Assembly: GCA_016808115.1 (NCBI GenBank)
Contig: JAEQBH010007355.1
Coordinates: 1 to 64,000 of the forward strand
Length of the DNA stretch: 64,000 nucleotides
Source: Tetrastigma voinierianum
Taxonomy: Eukaryota; Streptophyta; Magnoliopsida; Vitales; Vitaceae
Reading direction: 5' to 3'
This document shows positions 23,766-35,231 of the stretch, one piece after another. The notes under the pieces are model-generated. The model did not search any database. It was not told where the DNA came from and saw only the letters and a program-made list of their open reading frames with translations. The number at the start of each line of letters is the position of its first letter. Within the stretch, counting starts at the first letter, position 1. Made by a program: the position numbers and the translations under genes.

Positions 23766-24183
23766 TAAGAGCATGTTTGTTTAGAGTTTTTAAAAACTGT
23801 TTTTTGTTATAAAAAAACAAAAGAAGACAAACAAAACACATAAAACACGGTTGGTTCATAATTTTTTTTTTCCTAAAAAACACAGAGATCACAAAATTCA
23901 GAAAATAAAAACAAATTTCAAATAACACCAAAATTGTGTTCTATGTGTTTTCAAAAACTATTATCAATAACGGTTTTGAAAAACAAGAACAAAACAAGGC
24001 TTAAGGTTATGTTTGGTTACAGTTTTTTTAAATTGTTTTTTATTGTGAAAAACAAGGATAACGAAAACACATGAAACACATTTGATTTTTTTTTTTTTTT
24101 TTTGTTATGAGCAAACATGGAGAACACAAAAAATATTAAATTTAGATAACAAAAATAGTTTTCAGACAAAACCAAAATAGTAT
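23766..24183. repeat. MITE-like repeat, two copies in tandem
   Basis: Copy 2 (23766-24003) and truncated copy 3 (24004-24183) of the family at 14500-14795. They share ATGTTTGKTTA at the start, CACAGAGATCACAAAATTC-like centres, and GTTTTCAAAAACTATTATCA near the end. The third copy stops where the LTR at 24184 begins, so that element inserted into or beside it. Confidence 0.55.
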
Positions 24184-26335
24184 TGTAGACCCCATAATTT
24201 TGAGGCTTAAGATGTTTCTTCACAAATGTGGGAAACAATCCCACATTGAAAACGAACAAGGGAGACATGCCTCACTTTCTCTATAAAAAGGGACCTCTCC
24301 GCCTTAGTTTGTTGAAAATAGAAGGGAAGACCATGGGGCCTCCCCCATCAAATAGTAGGAGACACTAATGGTCCTTAGTTAAATTTTTTTTAGGAGAAAA
24401 AGTTTCAAGACAATGGGCTTCTAATTAGAGGCCCAAACTTGTCTATAAATTTTTATTTCTTTTAAGGGAGGATGAATCATATCCTCAAAATAAAAGAGAC
24501 TCAAAACTTTCATAGTTTAAAAGTTTTAATATTTTGCGCTTTGAGGTCCCAATTTTGGGAGGCGATAATGGCTTAAAAGATGGTCTCAGCTTGGGAGGCA
24601 ACTCGGCTCGGGGAGCTACCCCTCCATCATGTAAGTTCACCTCGACTTTCTTTTTAGTTATGAAATAATTTTATTTTGATAGTTATTATTTAATTAATTG
24701 TCTTGTACATCTATTTAATTTATTGTTTTCTTTAATTAGTTATTTAAATATATTATTAATGTTTTATTTTCCTTGTGAGTATATTGTTGATTTTTTTATT
24801 AGATTGATTAGCGTGTTTTTTGTTTAATAATTTAATTCATTGTATCTTAGTCGTAGCTATCGCTGTACTTAATTTATTAAAATTACCAGCACTGAAAATT
24901 TCAAATTTTCCAATTTCATTTTTTCAAGTTTGAAATTTTAAAATTATAAGGCCCCCGATTCAATTGAAAGTGACATAATTTCAAAATTCGAGCGTCTCTA
25001 AGTCGCTAATTTCGATTTTAGTTCGATTTCAAAAAATCAGTGTCTTAATTTCAAAATTCAACCTCCAAATTTCTAATTTCATTTTTTCAAGTTTTCAATT
25101 TCAAAATTATTAATTCCCAATTTCAAATTTCAAGTGTCATAATTTCAAAATTCAAGTTCCTCAATTTCTAATTTCAAATTTTCAAGTTTCCAATTTCAAA
25201 AATCAAGTGTCTTAATTTCAAAATTCAACCTCCAAATTTCTAATTTCATTTTTTCAAGTTTTCAATTTTAAAATTACAAAATTTCAAATTTAAAAAATCA
25301 ATGACCCTAATTTCAAAATTCAACTCCCCAAATTTTTCAATTTCAAAATTTTAAGTTTCAAATTTCAAATTTACAAAATTCTCAATTTCATTATTCATGT
25401 GCCCTAATTTCAAAATTCAAAATCTCATAATTGTTAATTCCCAATTTCAATTTTTCAAGTTTCTAATTTCAAAATTATAATTCCTCAATTTCAAAATTCA
25501 AGCGTCATAATTTCAAATTTTAAGTCTCCCAAATTATATTTTCAAAATTGCAAATTTCCAAATCTCAAATTTATAAAATTCAAGTTCTTAATTTCAATAT
25601 CCAATTTCAAAAATCTCAATTCAAAATTCTCAAACTTCAAATTAATTTCAAATTTCTCAATTTTCAAACTTCCATTCTTCAAAATTTCAATTTTAAATCA
25701 ATTTTCAAAAATTTAAATCACATGATTAATTATACAATTCTTATAAAATGGAATCTTATGAAGTTAATTTGTGTAATAGATAAATTGGCTTTGGTGGGGC
25801 TCAACATTCTATGTATCATTTGAATAAATAATTGAACCTCTAATTTATAACAAGAACAATTGAATATTGAATATTTTGTTTTTATTATTACGCTGCGTAT
25901 TTCTGGTGATGTGTTTTATGATCTAGTGCCTAAGCTTTGCATATTTATTTATTTATCTGTCTATTCAATTATATCTATTTAGTGTGCTATTGTTTGTCTT
26001 TGGTATTCATTGATCGATTAGCCAAAAACTTTTTTTTTTTTTAGTTTATTTAGTAGAAGCCTGTTTAGGGGCTTAGAGTGTTCTGAGCTTTATCGTCTTA
26101 TTTCTGATAGGTAACCTAACTGAAACTTAGACTTGGTTTTTCTCATGCTGCATTTTGACTATTCTGAAAAGGTCACATTTTAGGGTTTTTATTTATTATT
26201 TTGTTTTCCCTTTTAATATAAAACAAAAATAAGTGACGACTCCATACAATATTTAAAATGGTTTTTTCAAAAAATAAAAATTAGTCTCGCATTTTTAGTG
26301 GGAAACCTTTATGTGGCCCCAAAAATGCAGTCCCT
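24184..26335 (+). mobile_element. Ty3/gypsy 5' LTR (approximate right end)
   Basis: Begins TGTAGACCCCATAATTTTGA, an LTR start I recall from grapevine gypsy elements. It contains a large AATTTC-rich tract and, near the end, AAGTGACGACTCC and GTGGCCCCAAAAATGCAG, which usually lie close to the LTR end in this family. No primer binding site is clear, so the right border is approximate. A leader and a matching gag follow on the same strand. Confidence 0.6.
24880..25720. repeat. low-complexity AATTTCAAAATTCAAG tract inside the LTR
   Basis: About 840 bp consist almost only of permutations of AATTTCAAAATTCAAG and CAAATTTCTAATTTC. Some blocks recur nearly exactly (CAACCTCCAAATTTCTAATT appears twice). 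It looks like a degenerate short tandem repeat grown inside the LTR. Confidence 0.85.
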
Positions 26336-27399
26336 AAATGTCTTCTTTGTTGGGGACAATGAGGGTCAAACTTAAATATACAATTGGGGAAATTGTAGCT
26401 TTTGATTAGTTGATTAATAAATACCTATTTTTTGTACTTTTTGTATACTTAATTATTGGTAGCTCATTAAGAGTTTTAATTTTCTGATTATACCTTTCAC
26501 ATGCTTGATTGTTGTATCATTAATATTTGTTGGTTGATCCTTTTACTTATCATGTTATGTAACTTGGTTTTTTGTGGTATGCCCATTCTATTCACCTTGA
26601 TACCTATTATTTTATCATTGTTGTATATTCCACTTATTTTGATGTTTTAATTACTTTGATTGATTATTTTCATAGCATGTTGACTTCCTCTTAGTATATG
26701 ATATTTTATCTCATTCTTTACATGTATACTCTTATTTTTGCATACTTCATTTGTCATGATCTAGTTGATTATATTGGTTGAATATTTTATCAAAGTATGT
26801 TAATCCCTTCTTGTTGTATGATTACTCTACTCATGTGACACGTAATACTGAGTGCATATTTTTATGTCGAGAGATATGTACGTTTCGGATACACATTCAT
26901 TACGCTTAGTTTATCACTTTAGTCTTTGAGGAGTAGTGAGAACCCAACCCCTTGGGATGTTGAGGAAGTGCATGTGGGGAGGTGATGACCACCTTGCATG
27001 GAAGCACCTCGTCTTTTCAAAAGCGTGTAAGAGGTTGTGTACCATTGGAGGGTATGATTGCTCATGCCAGGGACCCTTTTAAAAGACACACCTTTGTCTT
27101 TTTAGTGCCATTATTGACCTTTTAGGTTAAGTTTAGATCCCTCCGATTAGGACTCCCATCCTGCACTTTGGGTGCATATGTGAGCCTTGAATTTTGGTTA
27201 GTCATGTTATGGATCGGAAGTGATCGGAGTATTGGGTTTTAGTGCGAGTGAGTTTTCCCATATTGATGGCTTATCTATTTCAGTTTCAGTTCAACATTCA
27301 CTTATTGATTGTGCTCAGCTCGAGTAGTATATTTGCCAATTCTGTTATATTTTCAGGGCTTATTATGTGATATAGTATAGGACCGCCTTCTTGGATTAG
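26336..27399 (+). other. gypsy leader, non-coding
   Basis: The stretch 26880-27260 contains GAAGTGCATGTGGGGAGGTG, CATGGAAGCACCTCG and GGACTCCCATCC, which I recall from the leader of grapevine gypsy elements. No coding frame is expected until gag. Confidence 0.5.
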
Positions 27400-28147
27400 A
27401 TTCCGGGGCAGACTAGTTCCCATGACAGATCATATGGTTATGAATTCGCAGTTGGTTATCGTTGACTAGTTTGCCTCAACCATTCCCTCGATTCAGCAAG
27501 TCGTAGCTAGAGTTACCCCGAAGGATAAATAAGAAGCGGCTTATGCCCTGGGTATGACCCGGTCGGGATGGGAGCTTCCGGTATGATTACGTGAGGTACT
27601 ATGACTGTTGTGATAGTTTCTCATGAGCCATTGGTTCTTAATAGTCATATAGAGGTAGCTCGCCCATGAGCTACAGTGCTTATTTCAGCCACTGATGATA
27701 CACATGCATGTATGGATAGGTAGGAGCAGCGCTTTCGACATATGAGAGTCTTTGATGGATTTACTAGTTGGGATGATTTTGATAGTGCACCTATGAGTGG
27801 ATTAAGACCTAATTTTAGGATTTTAGAGACTGAGAGATATACTGCCATGGGTTGCCCTCACGTCCACTTGAGATTGTACACTATTGTCATAAGGGCTCAT
27901 AGACTTGATGAGACTCAAATTCTTATGTTATTCCCTATGTTGTTGAGTGGTGTTACCTAGAGTTGGTATGCTTCCTTAGATGCTTCTTGTCATCAAACTT
28001 GGGAGGAGTTGACCAAGGAGTTTTTGAGACATTTCGCTTTCAACACAGTGGTCGATGTCTCGAGGAGAGAGTTAGAGGCCATCAGATCATATGTTATCTT
28101 CGTTAGCCTCCACATGGAAAGGTGCCTGAGTTTTGGGTGACATATGG
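27400..28147 (+). pseudogene. Ty3/gypsy gag remnant, cut by a later LTR
   Basis: Gag forms the virus-like particle. Seen: IPSIQQVVARVTPKD-like N-terminal sequence in pieces, then TRSG-like, then GFTSWDDFD, LRPNFRILETERYTAMGCPH, HLRLYTIVIRAHRLDE and MLFPMLLSG (27742-27957). A TAG follows, then SWYASLDASCHQTWEEL, KEFLRHFAFNTVVDVSRREL up to about 28080. This order matches the capsid region of a plant gypsy gag. Stops and frame changes make it dead. Coding similarity ends at 28147, where a new LTR starts, so the rest of this element was displaced or lost. Confidence 0.75.
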
Positions 28148-30874
28148 TGTAAAACTTGGAAATTTTGAATTTTTTTGAAAAATGACAAAACGGTAAATTG
28201 CCTATATAGTACAAGATATAGACATGAAATTTTCTAGATCTTAGATGATGAAACAGACCTTACCATTGGATTCATCTCGCGAAATCTAGTTACCCAGATG
28301 AATTTTGTTGAATTCCGATATAATCAGATTTTTCACAATTTTCGGGGCGACGGGTGTCTGGTAGACCCCAAAAACGAGATTATTAAGAAAAATCTTGAAA
28401 GTGAAAAATAATTTAAATAAAGTTCATGCAAAATAATTTGAACTCAAACCGATATGAAATAAATTGTTTCGAGATAAAGCGGACTCAGGCAGTCGTGGAC
28501 AGAGTAGGCGCGACATGAGCGACCACTTAAACATTTAATGAGATGATTGGGGGATAAGATATCCCATTTTCTTCCTGGTTTTTACGTGAGAGAGAGGAAG
28601 AGGAAGAGAAGTCCAAGACTTCTTTTGACGATCCATGAAGTTCCGTCGATCGGAATCTGATGAGACAAAAACTAATGTTCATCACCTTGATGAGGGCTAT
28701 GCGTGTGTACCAAAAATGAGGGATTTCACCAAAGATCCAAATGAGGAGATTTTGAGAAATCAAAGTTTATGGGTTAAGGAGATGTTCTTGAGACCTCTTA
28801 CGTTTCTACTACGCTTCAAGAGATAAGGATTCTTCCTACTTTGGTTTCATTTCCACCCTAAGAGCTGTTTGGCTATGTTTTCACCCTTAGGGGCCGTTTG
28901 TCTCTATTTTCTGCCCTAAGGGGTATTTGGCTTATTTTTAGCCTGTTTAAAGGGTTGTTTGATGCGTTTTATGTCCATTTTATAGCCTATTTGTGGCCGA
29001 TTTTGTGGGCTGATATGTGAGTGTTTATGGCATGTTCAAAGGATGGTTTGACTCCGTTTTCTGCCTTAAGGGGTTGTTTGGCCGGATTTTAGCTTGTTTA
29101 AGGGTTGTTTAGACGAGTTTAAAAATTTGTTTTTATGTATAATTGTGGCCAAGTTTATGAAATTTAGAATTGGCCAGTGTTTATGGCACATTCAAAACAC
29201 TATTTTAGGGTTTTGTTTGGATAAAAAATTTGGTTTTATGACTATTAAGGGTACAATTTAGACTATTTAAAAGCGGTTTATGGTGTTTATGGCTTTTTAT
29301 TAATGGGATTGTGAGTTGATTTGTGATTGTTTGTGGAATGTCCAAAAAATTGTTTTTAAGGGTTGTTTGGATGAAGAGAAAAATCCAGACTTTTAAGGGC
29401 TTGTTTGGCTAGTTTTATGGCCAACTTAAGGGTCTGTTTGGCCAGTTTTTATGCCCGGTTAAGAGGCTGTTTGGCCTGTTTTGTGGGGATTTTACATGCC
29501 ACACTTTGCCTTGAGGGTTAAGTGTGTTATTGCTTGATTTTGTAATGACATGCTTGGTTGTTGTTGTTTAATAAAATGTTAATATATGTGTTTTAATGTA
29601 TTGACATTAGTGTGAGTGATTAATTGGAGATTGTATGCATGTGATATAATTGTCCATGATGCATGATGAATTGTATGAATTAAAATGTCCATATGACATT
29701 CATTACATATGTGACATGATATTGACATGCAATGGTGCATTACATTGCATATGCACGGGAACATAGCATTTCATGGGTGTGAGTGCATTGTTGAGATTAA
29801 ACACCACATTTGGTGATTGATGAGTGGGCTCAATACCGTTGGGCCAGTCCAACGATCTACGATTGCATGACTTAGAAAAACTTATTGATAGGGTAGCAAG
29901 AAGGGCTGAACTCCCTCGAGTGAAAGACCTAGTTACGGGTTTCTAACCATTCAACGATTGAAAGTCGAAAAGTTTAACTTAAGGTGTCGCGGGACTGTAG
30001 TCAGAGCTTAGAAATGGTTGTCTAGAAAAAAAGACACATAAAGGTTTTGTATATGAAATAATCATTCGAGGTTTAACATCCAACAAGTTTTGGTTTATAA
30101 ACACGTGATTTTATTTCAAAAATGATCATTATATATAATCCATTAATGACAAATTTATCACACATTGACATTGCATTGTGTGGAGGGAATTGGTAAAGAC
30201 TCGGGGCCTGGTGCATAAGTGAGTCTCATTTCATTTCATATCATGACATGTAGAATTCCAACCTAGAATTTCATATTCTTACTTGGGGTGATGTGAATAT
30301 GGTGTCAAATCACAGAATTTGTTATGAGCACTTAGGTGGAATGGTTTTTGTAGGAGTACTGCTGGGCGGAAGTGACTAGCTATACGGAAAAAACTTTATT
30401 CGGGTGTGGGATATATCTTTGGTGGGGGGCTCTCATTTGAGATTACAAGGGTGAAGAAAGGCTACTTGTGGCTTTTATAATTCTTTTTGTAAAATTTTTG
30501 GAACAAACTAGTTTTGGCTTGTACCTTTATGTAAAAGAGTTGTCATAGAACTCATATAGACTGTTTTTAAAATAACCTTGCATAATTTTATATGAATGTG
30601 GATAAATGGACCCAATGTGGTCACTTTTTACTCATAAATGGACCTAGTGCGGTCATTGTGTTATATTAGGCCCCGGATGGGTCATGTGGTTGTATATTGT
30701 ACAGGTTGGGTTTTGGATAGAACTCTCCGTACAAATGAGACTCTGTCACGATTTTTGTTAAATTTGGATCCTGGTAAATGGGACACAACGGTGTGGTATC
30801 GAGTTACACAATATCCACAAGCATTCCGCAAGTTGATGGGTGATCAACGGACCCCCGTATTTTAGAGCGTCACA
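28148..30874 (+). mobile_element. Ty3/gypsy 5' LTR (2.7 kb)
   Basis: Starts TGTAAAACTTGGAAATTTTG inside the preceding gag and ends GCGTCACA, immediately followed by ACT and a primer binding site. TG...CA ends and the adjacent PBS define it. It includes a 29-32 bp minisatellite at 28855-29480. No matching 3' LTR lies in the window. Confidence 0.72.
28855..29480. repeat. 29-32 bp degenerate minisatellite in LTR
   Basis: Recurring AAGGGGTTGTTTGGCCNNTT followed by TTNNGCCT. Early copies near 28859, 28888, 28917 and 28949 are about 29-32 bp apart. Later copies (29069, 29101, 29354, 29396, 29426, 29460) are more spread and diverged. Confidence 0.65.
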
Positions 30875-30877
30875 ACT

Positions 30878-30893
30878 TGGTATCAGAACATAG
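30878..30893 (+). other. retrotransposon primer binding site (tRNA-Met type)
   Basis: TGGTATCAGAACATAG closely follows the LTR end and resembles the complement of the initiator tRNA-Met 3' end used by many plant retroelements. Confidence 0.8.
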
Positions 30894-31322
30894 ATATGCG
30901 ATTACCTAAGGCTTGATGGGCATGGGTTTAGACCATTTCATTCATTGTGCCTTTCATGTTTTGTGCCTTAATATGCTACACGATTGTGTGCTTTGTGTTA
31001 TGTGAATTATATACATGGTAAAGTGTATATGGAAAAGAGGAACGCTAGGGTTAGAAAACATAACCTTAGGGGTTTGAAAAAAGAATGAACGAGGTGGTTC
31101 AGGATATTGAGGTCTATTAGTGGTTGACACATGCATTACTAGTTAGACAAGGAGAAATCTCAAGGGTTTAAGCTTTATCGACACCTAGACATGAGCTCGG
31201 GAAGTTCCTACGCGAAAGCAAGGGGCGATGGCGATTGGAAATACGTGGCTAAGTTCCTTGAATTAGTCGTTTCACTTGATGATTATGTAGCCCGCAGTCT
31301 TAACCTTCAGTTACCTATTAAA
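30894..31322 (+). other. gypsy leader, truncated by nested insertion
   Basis: Non-coding or early gag sequence between the PBS and the LTR that begins at 31323. A short frame starting MSSGSSYAKARGDGD at 31191 has no family match I can name. Confidence 0.4.
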
Positions 31323-32722
31323 TGTAACACTCATATAGCATTTTTTTTATTTACTATAAACTTATTCATTCATATACTGTTAAACATTTAATTTGAAATA
31401 TATTCTATAGCAGCGGATTACAAAATATATTCAAACTCCATAAATTGAAGTGTTTAACATATACAAACTTTACATTGTTTACAAAAAACAAAAAAAAAAC
31501 AAAAAAAAAAACAAATACATATACAAAATAGACCATAGAGGTCTTCAGTGGGCACCTAGTATTGTGTTGACCTTGGATGTTGATGCGGATTATCCAGGCT
31601 TCCAATTCCTTCTTAAATGCCTACGGATGAAACACATGTGCTAAGCTTATAGCTTAGTGGGAATAATACTCATGGACGACCTCTAATAAGGATCATCACA
31701 CATTAGACACATGCATATACATATTTCATACATATCATTTACAGATGCTTATACATATCTCATACTTACTTATCGTATCATTTTTCATTTCTTATCATTG
31801 TTCATATATATTTCGTATCATTTTACACTTTGCTTCTTGTTCTTATCACAGTATACTTATCATCACATAGTAGTGTTATGCTTCTCATATCATATCATTT
31901 ATCATATTCATGTCATTTGCATATTCTTGTCATTTGTTTTTATGTTTCATGCGCATATACGTAGAAGTGGATACGAGGAAACTAAGGAGCTGAAGGTGTT
32001 GTTATCATTGTGAGAGACAATAACCTCTATGGGGGCCGAAAGGTCTTTGTAATGATAACCGAGAATTTAGCGATTAGTATCTTCCAGGACTTGCATCACT
32101 AGGCATGTCCATCTATCCCTCGATCGGGTTCTAAACGAACCAATCCATTTTTATTTCATTTTCGGTACATATCTTATATCCTGAATAACTATTGTTATCA
32201 AAATTAATCATATTCGATATTTACAATCATTACTCTTATCTTTGCATTTTCATGTATTTTCGTATACTATTAACTGGCTCTTACAAATAGAGCTCCCTTT
32301 TAGACAAAGTTCAAAGGGTTCAATGGGATTGAGTGAAGACACCTATTTAAGGAGATTTGTTATCCTAGAAGTCACAGTTTTACCCATAATTTTAAATCAC
32401 TCAATTTGGATGAGTGATGACGATTATAGCGAAGAAACAACAAGAACTACTCTAATGTCAAAAACAGAACTGAATTTGACTGTCATGCAACCTAGCTCCC
32501 ACGGCCAATTTCACAAAATTCTGGGGTCCCAGAATTGCATACATATATTTCAAGGAGATTTGTACTGAAGTCGGATTTATGGGAGTATGAATCGCTCGAA
32601 TTTAGATGAATTGAGGCGAGTTATGGCTAAAACAACCGGGGACTACTCTGTCAAAAGCATTGAGAACCAGGCGTGTCATGCAACCTAGCTCCCCTTTGAC
32701 AATTTACGAGATTGCTTGGGTG
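31323..32722 (-). mobile_element. gypsy LTR copy A, partial
   Basis: Parallel to copy B on its right: both carry ATGCGGATTAT/ATGCAGATTGT, GCTTAGTGGGAATAA, CATTGTGAGAGACAATAACC/CATTGTACGAGACAATGACC and GGGCCGAAAGG/GGGCCCGAAGG landmarks in the same order. Copy A lacks the AT-rich end that copy B shows at 34900-35231. The pair may be an old tandem or an LTR-in-LTR insertion. Confidence 0.55.
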
Positions 32723-35231
32723 TGTGACGCCCTAACGGCTTTTCGATTGTCGGCGAGGGTGTCTTTTTTTAACTTATAGCTTTTAAAAGCTTGTTCAATC
32801 ATATATTGTTAAACACTGCTTGTACTATATCTTGTACTTCGGTTACAAAATATACTCTGAAGCTCCATACATGGGTGTTCAACATTTACAATGGCCCACA
32901 TTGCTTCATTTGTTTACCACCAAACAACAAGAATATCACATACACAAAATAGACCAAAAAGTCTCTAAGTGAGCACCTAATGATGTGTTGACCTTGGAGA
33001 TTGATGCAGATTGTCCTATCCTCTTGCCTTTACTTCCATACCTACACATATGAAAACGCATGCTAAGCTTTACGCTTAGTGGGAATAACTCGTGGACAAC
33101 CACTAATAAGAGTCATCTCACTTTACACATTTACATATACATTTAACATATCATATACTTATGTCATATTCTATACTTGTCATATACACATGCTTATATA
33201 TGTTTCATACATATAATTTACACATGCTTATGCAATCTTATACTTTCTTATCATACCATGTTTCATTTTAGGTCGTTTACATTTTTCTTCTTGTTCTTGT
33301 CAACATATACTTGTCACTGTTTACATATCATCACATAACAATGCTATGCTTCTCATATCATGTCATGTACTTTTATCATTTTGAATCATTTGCATATACT
33401 TGTCATTAGTTTATGTTTTATCTTACATAAACCTTAAGTGGATAAATGAAACTATAAGGGTAAAGGTCTTTATCTTCTTGTGCAACGATCAGTTTATAAG
33501 GGCCCGAAGGCGTTGTTATCATTGTACGAGACAATGACCTCTATAAGGGGCCCGAAGGCGTTGTTATCATTGTACGAAACTATGACCATCTATAAGGGCG
33601 AAGAGCGGCCTTAAAAACAACGGGGCCAAGTGATCGATATGTTGCGGAACTTGTTTTCCTGTAGGCATGCCCATCTATCCACTACACCGGGTTCTAAGCG
33701 AACAATCCATGTGTATTTTATGTTCAGTACATATCTCATATTCTGAATGATTATTGTCCGATAATCATATGTGATATTTTCCTCATTGTCATTATCTTTG
33801 CGTTTTTAAGTATTTCGTATATGCATGAACCATATGGTTACCATGTATTCTTATGAACTATTTACTATCATTCCAATATCAAGCTATATATTGATGGATT
33901 CTATACTCAAAGGGCTTTCCATAGAGTCAAAGAACATCCAAAACGGAGTTTGGATGAAGAAGTTATGACCGTCCGAAGTTAGAGGTCACACATGACTAGC
34001 CAAACCTAGTCGGCCAGCAGCTCTAGAAAAACCTAGATTTCAGTAGGGTTATGTTCACCTACTATCCTCCACAGGTATATGGTTGGAATCTTGAGAAACA
34101 TGGGATTTCCATAGAGTCCAGGAAACACCTAAGCGAGAGTTAGGTTGAAGAAGTTATGGTAGTCACGAAATTAGGAATTTGAAGGTGTAGGGGCTACGCA
34201 ATTGCGTGAAACCGCATAATTCTTTGTACTTTCGAGAGTGCAATTTGGGCCCGACCATGCAATCGCAGTGACTTCCATGCACCAGCGTGCCGAGAGCTCA
34301 TGGCGGCTACGGTACATGCCAGTGACGGCTCCATCTGGGAACAGCCCTTATCCACGACCACATTATCCTCCCAATTGAGGCCCTGAAGCATGCCCGCAAA
34401 CATGGTACACAACATGCCAAAAACACGGCATAAAACCATCCTACAATCAATCCCAAAATCACCCCAAAAGTAGGAATAAAACCAAAGTTCAAAATCCATA
34501 CAAATTCTACACCAAAGCATAGCCTCTATACAAGTTCTACACACAAACATAGTAAGTTCCATACTAAAGTCTAACAAAGTCCATACAAAATCCAAACTAA
34601 TCCATTAAAAACCCATACTTCTATACTAAATCCATCCTCAAAGGGAAGATTCCATACTCCTAACAAGTAATCACACTCTTTAACACCTCAAACCCTAGCT
34701 CAAGGAGGAATTTCATATAAAAGTCCACAAATTCACACCAACCATAAGCTTTCAATCCATACAAACCATACAAAATCTTAGTTTCCATACCTAAAACCAT
34801 ACTAATTCCATACAAAAACTAGACTTCTATGCTTAGTTCCACACCACTTTCCTCTTCTCCTTCTTCTTCTTCTATTCTCCTCTCTTCTTTATAAAACGTG
34901 AAAGTCTTGAATTTGGGAGACCAAAAATGAGATATTTTTGGTCTCATTTTCTTTATATTAATTTTTTTTTTTTTCCTTTTATTGCACTAAGTTACCATCT
35001 ACTTTACTATTTGTGTGAAATCAAATTATGCTATTTCTACTTTAGTCCACACTCTTCTTATCTTATGACCTTCATGTCCCCTTTTAAAAATTACAATTTA
35101 CTTACTTGTATCTTATAAATTTTGGGTTTCAGAGTACTCTTTTAACTTTCTATTTATTCGGAGAAAAATATGCTTTTACTTTGATATACCTAAACATGTT
35201 ATAGAACTGTCGGGTATAATTTGGAGTAACT
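32723..35231 (-). mobile_element. gypsy 3' LTR copy B
   Basis: On the plus strand it runs from TGTGACGCCCTAACGGC to GGGTATAATTTGGAGTAAC. The C-terminal pol remnant ends just to its right, so on the minus strand this is the 3' LTR. A poly-pyrimidine (CTT) tract lies at about 34855-34888. Confidence 0.6.

Noticed and set aside
28148..30874. Identity of this LTR with the 60954-63680 solo LTR because both measure 2,727 bp
   Set aside because: Ends and internal sequence differ completely; equal length is coincidence given uncertain borders.
31191..31391. Small frame MSSGSSYAKARGDGD as the gag start of the second gypsy element
   Set aside because: Position fits, but there is no recognisable gag motif and it runs into the nested LTR.
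34194..34595. 133-residue minus-strand frame with C/W-rich segments
   Set aside because: Lies inside gypsy LTR copy B and resembles no known protein.
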